NCBI GenBank assembly: GCA_910589415.1 | Contig: OU342630.1 | Span: forward strand, 21,485,867 to 21,549,866 | DNA: 64,000 bases | DNA from: Malachius bipustulatus | Taxonomy: Eukaryota > Arthropoda > Insecta > Coleoptera > Melyridae | Direction of reading: 5' to 3' | In this document: piece by piece, positions 55,992 to 64,000 of the stretch | Layout: every line of letters starts with the position of its first letter | Numbering within the stretch: the first letter of the stretch is position 1 | Made by a program: the position numbers and the translations under genes | The notes under the pieces: model-generated | Database searches by the model: none | Told to the model about the DNA's origin: nothing | What the model saw: the letters and a program-made list of their open reading frames with translations, nothing else

Positions 55992-56730
55992 TATACAGGG
56001 TGATTGCGAATTGGCAAACACGAATAGTACCACAGCATTTATAAATTGTAAGATTAAGGATTTACTTCCTTAGAAGAAGTTCATTTACTTTTTTCTCCAT
56101 CATGGCTTACTTGAGAAGAAATTACCAATATTGTGAAAAAATTGATAACACTGCACTCGTGATACACTTCTTTGGAATAAAATAATACTGTATAGCTTTA
56201 TACCTACTCAGATTAATAATAAGTTATACATATATCATGGAAACGTTCCAACGTTCCATTATTAAGTCCTAACTTGAACAACGATGCCAAATTGACAAAT
56301 TTTATTAGATTGGAGAGATATCAGGCAACCTTATATCTCGGTAACGGAACAGAAGGATACCTACAATGTTTGCTTCAATTCTACAGTCTTTCTAAAGATT
56401 CTCTACAGCACTTTGTATCGTCCTGTACTAGTATAGCAAATTTAATAGTACCATATACCATATAAGTTATACATAATGTAATAAACTACCTGTACCTACC
56501 AAAAATGCTAAGAAAATCATTATTTTTTGTTTTGTTTTTTTTTCAAAAAAAGCAGAACAAGGCTTATAGAAATATTTTCTGTTATGTTATAAATTTTTAG
56601 TCTCCGTGATTTTCTTTACACCAATCACATGAATTTCAATATGGCGGTGATAAAAAAAACTACAATTAACTATAAAAACCCTAGGACCTGGTTGGCTTTG
56701 AAAATTTTGGGATGTCATATAGGTAGCTTA

Positions 56731-57252
56731 AGCTACGTTTTCCTAGCTGCGTATATCGCACTGCGTACGATGCACGCGTAACACGCCCAACACTGCTCTT
56801 GTATGGTTTAAATCGGACCGTTTTCCTACAGTGCGTGTTCCGCAGCATTGGACGGTTTGCGCTCGCGTGAAACGTCTGCTGTGCCTCGAGAGCAGTCAAT
56901 CACGCGACGCAGTGCGGAAGTTATTGTTTTTTTTTTTATTTTAATATTGAATACATCAGACAAAGAACCTCAACCAAGATTTTCTGCAGCTGAAGATGAA
57001 CTGTTGTTCAAACTGGTGACTGGATTACAAAGTTTTTTTTTTCAACAAAGTTCTTTATAACAAGGAATTATAAATACTTCTTCTTCATCGTAATGAGATC
57101 TAGAAGAATCCCTTTTTCATAATATTACTACCAAAATAAACAATACGTTTTAATTTGAACTGATCCGCAAGTTGGAAAACACTGTTCACGCAACCCACAC
57201 TGCGTGAATCGAATTTCGCGCTCGCGTTTGACGCAGCTAGGAAAACGTAGCT
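56731..57252. mobile_element. PIF/Harbinger-type element with TTA target duplication
   Basis: AGCTACGTTTTCCTAGCTGC at 56731 and its complement at 57233-57252, each next to TTA (56728-56730 and 57253-57255). The empty site is known from other family D copies, so the TTA duplication is directly supported. Three-base TWA duplication is the PIF/Harbinger hallmark. GC-rich subterminal blocks (GTTTGCGCTCGCGTG; CGCGCTCGCGTTTGACGC) are inverse partners. 522 bp; no transposase. Confidence 0.82.
56956..57060 (+). pseudogene. Short Myb/MADF-like coding relic inside the Harbinger-type element
   Basis: The frame reads TSDKEPQPRFSAAEDELLFK and LVTGLQ before a T-run and stop at 57058-57060. RFSAAEDELLF resembles the first helix of Myb/SANT or MADF-type DNA-binding domains, which PIF/Harbinger elements encode in their second gene. 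Only about 25 residues are readable, so this is a tentative link; the preceding part of the 70-codon frame is not protein-like. Confidence 0.3.
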
Positions 57253-57319
57253 TTAGACGACTTATGTTAGACCTACAAAAAATGTTTCATTTATTTTCAC
57301 TACTTCAATCAACTTACAA

Positions 57320-57950
57320 CAATGTTTAGGTACTGTTTCAAAACTATTATTTAAGTAATTATTATTTATTATTAAATTATTATCTATAAGTAATAGGTAC
57401 ATTGTATTGTTAATTTATTGTATGATGGGAAGGGGTAGGTTTTGCACCCTAAGCGATTAAGCCAGCAAGGGCTCTTTTCGCCATCCCCAAACCCTGGTGG
57501 GACCAAGTTCAGTAAAAGAAGCATAAAGAAAGGGTTTTAGATGTTAGGTGATCGAGAGAAGCTCGAGTGAGTCCAACACTACTCTGTGAGGGCAGAAATA
57601 CATGCCCAGGGTGTTCAAGAAGGATTTTTACTCCCCTACAAAAAAAAATTAAAAATATGGTGGGAGTCCTACTCAAACCCTTCCGACCTTATAATAAAGG
57701 CGAGAAAGTATTTCCATGAGATGAGTCCCATTGCTTCCTCTTGTAGTGCCTTCGATCCAAAAATGTTCAGCCCGAGGCCACTGACCACGCATGTTGTGGC
57801 CGATGATCACCCGGACTACTAATATAAGCTCCATCCGTTTTTGCACAGTTCAGATAACTTCTAATAATGGAACCAACTCAGTTATTACGGTGCCAAATAA
57901 CTTTATGGACAACAAAATTTGCCATCAATCACTACAAAGGTACTGATGTT
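57320..57950. other. Unassigned block, moderately GC-rich
   Basis: A 78-codon plus-strand frame (57586-57822) with an HAQGVQEGFLLPYKKK start is not recognised. TTTTGCACCCTAAGCGATTAAG and CCGATGATCACCCGGACTAC look like part of a dispersed repeat, but no second copy is in the window. Confidence 0.25.
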
Positions 57951-58135
57951 AATAAAGGGTGATTCTTTTAAAGCGCCAATTAGAAAAAGTTCAACTTCCA
58001 GTAGATTTAGAAATCTGAAATTTGGATTCTAGGCAACATAAAACAATAACAAGTCAATATTGACTATTACCAAGGAAAACTCACATTTAAAAATGGCGAA
58101 CGAACACGTTATCTTCGTTTTCGTAAATGGGTATT

Positions 58136-58165
58136 TGGTATTGGTATTGGTATTGGTATTGGTAT
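58136..58165. repeat. (TATTGG)n tail of the non-LTR insertion
   Basis: About five GGTATT hexamers directly beyond the 3' end of the minus-strand non-LTR relic; on that strand the tail is (AATACC)n. Short tandem tails of this kind end several non-LTR clades instead of poly(A). Confidence 0.85.
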
Positions 58166-58805
58166 TTTAACTAAATGTGAGAGATGGTTTATGTGGTCCC
58201 AAACACTGAAGCCAGCGGGCTTAGTGTATTTCTCACATTTAGATTTTCCTTGGTTAGAAGAACTCCGTTCCTTTGACAAGGTTCAGCAGTCCTCTAACCA
58301 AGGTCTTTTCCGCCAGCAGCTCCCGGGACTGAGAAGTCCCAGGACCGCATAGCGCGTTCTTGCGAGTGCTGGATACTCGAATATCACATGAGAAGCTGTC
58401 TCATTTTCTTCATTTACAATTCTTCATCAGTCTACAAACTGGTTCTTCTCTGTATACCCCCAGCTTATGTAGGTGTACTCCTAGGTGGCAGTGTCCTGTG
58501 AGAAGACCCACCACCGTTCTGATCTGCGTTCTGTTTAGTTGCAGTATCTGTCTGGCAAGGTTTTGAGAGGGCTCCTTGATAATCACCTTACTATGTTTGT
58601 TTCCTGTAACACGGTTCCAGTGTCCTCTATGTTGGGTTCTTGCCCACTGAGCCACCGCCTCGCGTACAGTGTTCTTTGGGATGCCAAACACTGGTTCGGG
58701 CCCAGTGTAGTTCATCCCAGCGCCTTTCTTGGCTAGTTGATCTGCAGCCTCATTACCAGGCGTCCCACGGGGACCCAGAGCCCAAACTAGTGTCACCACG
58801 TTGAA
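58140..58805 (-). pseudogene. Non-LTR ORF2 3' end with RNase H
   Basis: From 58799 down, the minus strand reads VTLVWALGPRGTPGNEAADQ and LAKKGA: the C-terminal RNase H motif (usual form V-P-G-H-x-G-x-x-GNE-x-AD; here the His is Arg, so the catalytic context is changed). Then REAVAQWARTQHRGHWNRVT, RQILQLNRTQIRTVVGLLTG and HLGVHLHKLGVYREEPVCRL follow, the conserved C-terminal domain with the CRxC-type box. A frameshift near 58415 leads into an ECPALAR-like segment and LLAEKTLVRGLLNLVKGTEF before the hexamer tail. The element is 5'-truncated at about 58805. It resembles R1/I/Jockey-type ORF2 ends; exact clade not fixed. Confidence 0.85.
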
Positions 58806-58823
58806 GCTGGCTAAAAGTTCTTA

Positions 58824-59550
58824 AATGGGACATCCCTTATGTTATTGCATTTGCAAATTATCTGAGTAGTCTTAGGTCCGGTTGCACAAACGTTAATTAC
58901 AGATCTGTCAGATAATTACTGATTTTAAAATGCCCTGTATTATCAAAATGTTGGTCTGATATTGCTGGAAATAATTATACTCTTTTTTGGAAGAGTTAGT
59001 TACTGATAAAAAATAAAATATCATTCAAAATATCCATCATATAATTTTCAAAATTTGCAATTTAAAATCAATAATTATTATCGGACAAATCTTTAATTAA
59101 CGTTTGTGCAACTGCGCCTTAGAGTTACATACAAGTGAAAATCGCAATTTTCCAACTAGAAAGACATTTACAACGAAAATGGCTCAAGATATCGGAAAAC
59201 GGCTAACATGTCCCTATCTTAACTTTTCATCTGGTATCCTACTGGTTAGTTGAAATGATTCTGCAGGGTGACCAAAAATATGATAATTTTCACCACCCTG
59301 CATAAACACTCCAACTAAATAATAGAATACCTCAAAAAAGTTAAAATAGGTACATGTAAGCCGTCTTCTTATATCTTGAACCGTTTTCGTTGTATCAATA
59401 GCTTAATGAAAACAATAAATTGCTTTAAAGTTGGAAAATTGTAATTTTCACTTGTTTGTAATTCATAGCTCATTGAATTCAAACTACCACTATAAGCATA
59501 ATTGTTATTTTCTCAGACAATTTTAAAATGCAATATTATGGGATGTCCCA
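58824..59550. mobile_element. Foldback family B with a MITE in its left arm
   Basis: ATGGGACATCCCTTATGTTA at the left and AATATTATGGGATGTCCCAT at the right are the ends; CATGTCCCTATCTTAACTTT (59207) and AAAGTTAAAATAGGTACATG (59337) are inner partners. At the axis, CAGGGTGACC (59263) and CACCACCCTG (59291) form a small inverse pair. The left arm is interrupted by 58875-59118. Confidence 0.78.
58875..59118. mobile_element. TTA-flanked MITE (PIF/Harbinger-like)
   Basis: GGTCCGGTTGCACAAACGTT at 58875 and its complement AACGTTTGTGCAACTGCGCC at 59099-59118, with TTA on both sides (58872-58874, 59119-59121). The subterminal sequences (CTGTCAGATAATTACTGATT against the complement of AATCAATAATTATTATCGGAC) are also paired. 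244 bp, no coding capacity. Confidence 0.85.
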
Positions 59551-59724
59551 TTTGAAAACCAAATATGGCTTCTTCTTTCGCCATTTTTAAATGTGCCGCC
59601 ATCTCATTAATATCTAATTTTGACTCGTTATTGTTTATGTTTCCCATATTACAAATTTTTGATTCCTAGATCAACAAGAATTTCAACTTTTTCTAATGGA
59701 CGCGTTAAAAGAATCGCCCTGCTA

Positions 59725-62100
59725 CTCGTATATAGTAGGATTAACTTTAAAAAGTCAGATGTGACGTTACACTAACCGTCCGAATTAATATTTTTAATTT
59801 CACCAGAAAATGTCAAACAGTTAATAAATTGTCAAGTTGTGAACGAGCGTAAATTATTGAAGGAAATCATTCAAATATGAATTGAACCGCTTACGTCAGT
59901 TTGAGAGCCACTGACAACTACATAAAATTTATTCACGTAATGACATTCTATCCTCTGTGTTGTGCATTTAATTCTCATTCAAAACCAATGTTGACGTATA
60001 CTTATTTATGCGGGATGGAGTGTTTAGACAAACTGGAGGGTTACTATAAAAACCACGTATATGAAACAAAATAAATCGAACTATCAAATGGAGGTGTATT
60101 CTTAATCGATACGTAGGTATGACTTTTTAGACTTTATTGGACTATACCAACAAATGGAGGTGAATGAACTAGCATAGAGGAAAAGGGAAACACTATGAAT
60201 AAAAATGATTTTCTTCAAAAAATTTAAAAAAGTATTTTAGAAAAGCTACATTTTTTCAGAAACGACTGAAGGTACAATGATAAATTTATAGTTAAAATAC
60301 AGGAACTTTTTTTCTTTAAAATCAGCTATATCACACTTTTATAAAGCGCATGTGGGAAGATTGTGTTTTTTGAGCATTGCGCAAAACGGACAAGGCTTTC
60401 ATTGGTGCAAAGTTAGACTAGGATTGGTCCTAACAACATATTCAAAAATAAGAACTATATGACCTTTTGCAAGTAGGTAATCGTGAATAAAATGACGGAG
60501 TTGTGATAAAATGTACCGTTTTTAAGCAAAGAAAAAAAAAAGTCATGATAAAAAAGTAATGAAAAATGTTCGAGTCAAAATAATTGTTTGTTTACAAAAC
60601 AAGAGCTGTCAAATTGATGTTGAGAAGGTTTTGATGAGAAAGTTATGAGGACTATTTCATTCATCTTCAAATTTTCACATAATCTGACCAATCATAAACC
60701 AAAGTAAGTGTTTGCTGTCTTTCAATTCTGATTGGTAAATCAGTTTGGTGTTTTCAACACCGTGAACATAGATACGGATCGCTGAACAAATTAAAGTTTA
60801 ACAGTTCGTCAAAAAATAATTGTAATAATTATAATAATCGTCAAAATGAGTCGCTTCAGTTTAGCTTTGTTCGTGAAATATTAAAATATACCACACAATA
60901 TTAAAAAAACTACCACTCGTGATTGAATAATAATAATAATAATAATAATAACATTTATTTCCTTATTATAAATACATATTGTGAAATTACTACCTACTGA
61001 AAATTTTATTTTTTCATGTTAGGTACTTCAAATTTGATAAATTCAATAAAAATCTAATTTTATCCTACCCCTTTGAAAAGATGTAACCCTGATTTAGGAA
61101 GTTTCTGGAAATTTTTTCCATGAAGAACCTCTTTTAATCACTTCAAGGAATCCCTCCTTGAAATTTTTCGCAATAACAAAGAATCGACCTGTATATATCC
61201 TGAAAACAAGCCCCGACTGACAACAGTTTGTCGTGATTATAGCCATTCTTCAGTAATAGGGGCTGCACCAGAGGAAGCTTTTATCTAATCCTGTATAGTC
61301 ATTTTTGAGTTTTTTATAAACAATTAAAAAAATTTGACCGTTTTGGTATTCAATAAATAGTAATTTTCTTCGTCAGTTGACATTAGCAATAAAAAAATCC
61401 AAATTTCTTATCACTAAATTTATTTTTCTTATGATTGTTCTTTTTATCAGGTTTCTCTACTTTTCAGTAGCTATTGACAACAAAATAAACAACAAAAAGA
61501 AAAAATAACCAAGTATCATGAATTATAAAAGTTGGTAAGCGACGCCACGGATTCGTATATTTGAGGAGTTGGAAGAGACAAGTTGGGTCAATGCTGCTTC
61601 AAGCTCCAAGGATCAGGGATGACACTCACAGTTCTCTTCTGAATAATTGAGTATAGCAAATGTATCAGACGTGTCAGCCGTATACAAAAGCTGGCCGTAT
61701 TTCCAACCTGCCCCTTATACCTACTCTGGCGGCAAAGCCAAACTATAGGTGATGTTTCGTTCGGATTAGTTTGTGAAAATTAGTTTGCTGAAGGTGTGTT
61801 TGCTAGGAACAGTCAGAAGCAAGGATTTAAAATGACTGCAAAATTTAATCCTGCCAGAGTAAGGAAAATACGAGCTGTTTCATGCACCTGAACATACCTG
61901 AACCGTTTAAGTTTTGACAGATCTAATTTGTATGTGATTTTGAAATATCCTTCTTTGTCTTATAGGTGTACGATTTAACTTCTAAAATTATTTTTGAGCC
62001 CCTGCTAGGTACTTTCGATCATTTCACAGAGAGTGGAGCGCCTTATTAATGCCTCGGTCTGTGTAACTTAAACCAATTTGAAATTTTGAAAACTGGGTTT
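59725..62100. other. Spacer with one dispersed repeat and no genes
   Basis: Apart from the repeat at 60770-60955 no frame, RNA or palindrome was supported. Confidence 0.4.
60770..60955 (+). repeat. Second copy of the 10035-10175 repeat, with an (AAT)n tail
   Basis: ATACGGATCGCTGAACAA, ACAGTTCGTC, GTCAAAATGAGTCGCTTC and GCTTTGTTCGTGAAATA match 10035-10175. Here the repeat is followed by (AAT)n at 60927-60950, which could be a retroposon tail. Confidence 0.6.
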
Positions 62101-62104
62101 TATA

Positions 62105-62400
62105 CAGGGTGGCAATAACTATAAATTAAAATCATTACGGATTATATCAAGCTGTCCCACATGACAGTGACATATCAGAGTTGTGTTTTTTAAATTATTG
62201 GTAACCTAAAATGCTTAATTAAAAACTGCCTGAGCGTGTTTAAATCCAATTTAAAACACGCGCGTTACCATGGGTGGGCAACATTAACGTATTATGCGTT
62301 ATGTTATTTTATTTTTAGATTGTCTGAGAAGAAAAAAAAAAGATTTTTACAGTTGAATTTTGAATTGAGTAGGTAGTTGTGTATGGAAACAAGTGAAAGT
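62105..62400. mobile_element. Foldback family B fragment
   Basis: CAGGGTGGCAATAACTATAA at 62105, CTGTCCCACATGACAGTGAC at 62151, and AGATTGTCTGAGAAGAAAA at 62319 recall family B arms (compare 18105 and 18170). An unrelated ~110-bp stretch (62215-62300) interrupts. Confidence 0.5.
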
Positions 62401-62409
62401 GGAAACAGT

Positions 62410-63730
62410 CAAGTTAGAAACCGACAGTGAGCTAGTGAAGACGAAATAAACTAAAAATAACTTATTTAAATGATAATCGTTGAAAATTAATCAATGTTTA
62501 TTAGAATATTAATTTGAAATATTTTGAATACCTTATTTATCATAACTTAAATTAAAATAAATTGTAAAATTAATTTTCAAACTAAGATATTATTTATTTA
62601 TTATAATCTTAATTAAATGTTAATTATTCTTATTCGTAAGGAAATAAAGGAAATTAGCGGTTTCTTATTCCGGTGACCATCAAGCGATAATCTTTAAAAT
62701 TTATATACAATTTGTATAACCGCAAAACCTATATTGGTCATCTTATTGCTTAATTTGTGTGCTCAATAAATATGAATCGATTCTCCAAGACTCCCTATAG
62801 TTCTTTTAAAGATAATAATTAATATCACATAAAATTCAAGTCAATTATTGAGGTTTCCCTGAAAGTCTGTTGATATTTCATAAATCGTGCATATTCAGTT
62901 ACTATTCTAAATGTGTATTCCACCTCCTTGATAAAATCTAAATAATTGGAAATGTGTTTGTCGATATTAATAAATACTGTCAGTAATAAAACAGACAGAG
63001 AATAAACAATGGATTCCCGTCGGTCAAGATTTTCTTAGGTATTTTCATATCAAACAGAAAGCAAATATAAGAATTTCTCTACAAAAGATAATATAATAAT
63101 ATGGAAGTCAGTTTGAATCTGCTTTGTATTCCGTCATATTATTAAAAGCTTTCTCTGAATTGTTGTTCACGAAAGAAATGGGTCAGAGAGTAAGACAATA
63201 AAAATATTGGATCGATATTAAGAAAAAGATGTCTGGAAATCTTTGTGCACTACTTCCGACAATAAAATATTAGCTATTTAGTAATGTTACTTTCATAAAA
63301 AATCATTACTGCAGAAACTGTAACTAAAATACCAAACCTTCATGGCCAAAACTAATGACTATCGGTAAAGAACAGCCGCATAAGTTTACCATTACCTAAT
63401 TAACGCGAGTAAAATATTTTTTCGCTGCATGCCTGGAAACGACTCACTTCAAGATTTTGTAGATTCTGCATGAAAATCCAGGCACTTTTTCATTTAGAGT
63501 TTTATTATTATTTTGAGTTACGAGTACCTATTACCCGTCAGTTCCAATCGGTTTTTTGATTTTTAATCAAAGCTAACAAAAATGCAATATGTACATATTT
63601 AATTTTAAAAATTATGATAAATAAACACATTATTACTATTATTATTTTTAAGTCCTAAACTTCTAGCTCTGTGGAAAGCTGGAAATAAAAATTTAATAAT
63701 TAATAAATTTTAATAAAACTTTTAATACTA
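62410..63730. other. AT-rich stretch without recognised features
   Basis: No coding frame of interest, palindrome or repeat family was recognised. Confidence 0.4.
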
Positions 63731-63733
63731 TTA

Positions 63734-64000
63734 AGGACATCACTTTTCGAAAACCACCCATGCAAACTCATCAAATGTTCACCGATCATGACCCCCAGAT
63801 CACGAAAAACCTTCTTACGCATCCATCTCATAAACAGTGTATTTTTATGAGATTCAATTATGAATATTTTCACCGCTTTTTAAATTGACTTTCTGAAAAC
63901 TTCCATAGTCTGCTCATATTACGTAGTGACTGGAAATTTAATTTTATTTTGTTTGAAAACGTAAAATAGATTTTGAATTTAACAAAACAACAAAATTTGT
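63734..64000. repeat. Family C repeat, running out of the window
   Basis: GACATCACTTTTCGAAAACC, ACCGATCATGACCCCCAGAT and GAATATTTTCACCGCTTTTT match the two arms of the repeat at 22139-23960, here joined without the central tandem duplication. It therefore shows what the uninterrupted element looks like. Confidence 0.75.

Larger units (their letters stand above)
56500..57310. mobile_element. Foldback family D fragment hosting a Harbinger-type element
   Basis: AATATGGCGGTGATAAAAAA, ACCCTAGGACCTGGTTGGC and ATGTCATATAGGTAGC (56640-56728) continue at 57253 with TTAGACGACTTATGTTAGAC and CTACAAAAAATG, as in intact family D copies. Confidence 0.7.
57956..59720. mobile_element. Foldback element with three further elements inside
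   Basis: AGGGTGATTCTTTTAAAGCG at 57956 pairs with CGCGTTAAAAGAATCGCCCT at 59701-59720. Arms of about 170 bp share CATAAAACAATAACAAGTCA and CACATTTAAAAATGGCGAA with their complements. The interior holds a minus-strand non-LTR 3' end (58136-58805) and a family B foldback (58824-59550), which itself contains a TTA-flanked MITE. Confidence 0.82.

Noticed and set aside
57586..57822. 78-codon plus-strand frame as a small gene
   Set aside because: No recognisable domain, no promoter or poly(A) signal, and dispersed-repeat-like surroundings.

Overview
This window looks like repeat-rich intergenic or heterochromatic DNA from an insect nuclear genome. It is AT-rich, has no convincing intact host gene, and is packed with decayed Ty3/mdg4-type LTR and non-LTR retrotransposons plus a very large number of palindromic (foldback) DNA elements. 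A beetle or a hemipteran would fit the mixture (TA-flanked CAGGGTG palindromes, TAGGTACCTA-rich DNA, RTE-like and Jockey-like relics), but the species cannot be fixed from sequence alone.

Layout. 1-2640: a broken Ty3-type retrotransposon in plus orientation (gag, zinc knuckles, protease, RT, RNase H, start of integrase). 2703-9424: a giant foldback element of about 6.7 kb. It has roughly 200-bp unique terminal arms and two inverted arrays of a ~152-bp monomer (about 17 copies on the left, about 11 on the right), and two smaller palindromic transposons are inserted in it. 9425-18850: a run of palindromic elements, including a piggyBac-type MITE with TTAA ends, two ~1.2-kb copies of one foldback family (the other copy sits in the giant foldback), and a foldback whose loop still encodes a DUF4817-like helix-turn-helix. 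19000-30000: a THAP-like relic, a gag relic, more foldbacks, and minus-strand non-LTR RT relics. 30195-33000: hairpins, a tRNA-like SINE head and short tandem repeats. 34870-39320: two broken RTE-like non-LTR elements, one interrupted by the 3' end of another non-LTR element. 40000-46300: a hammerhead ribozyme, a three-level foldback nest and a long broken Jockey-like element. 46300-49100: little that can be identified. 49100-64000: another hammerhead, a head-to-head promoter-like palindrome, several TA-flanked foldbacks, a PIF/Harbinger-type element and a four-level nest at 57956-59720.

Three themes stand out. First, many unrelated palindromes share the terminus CAGGGTG next to a TA dinucleotide. 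One insertion into a satellite monomer proves a TA target duplication, and one palindrome carries a transposase-type HTH, so mariner-like machinery is the likely mobiliser. Second, four hammerhead ribozyme folds (three strong) plus one decayed sibling can be drawn from the sequence, which points to Penelope-like or retrozyme-type retroelements. Third, elements are nested to an unusual depth, and in one case the inner palindrome sits exactly on the symmetry axis of the outer one.
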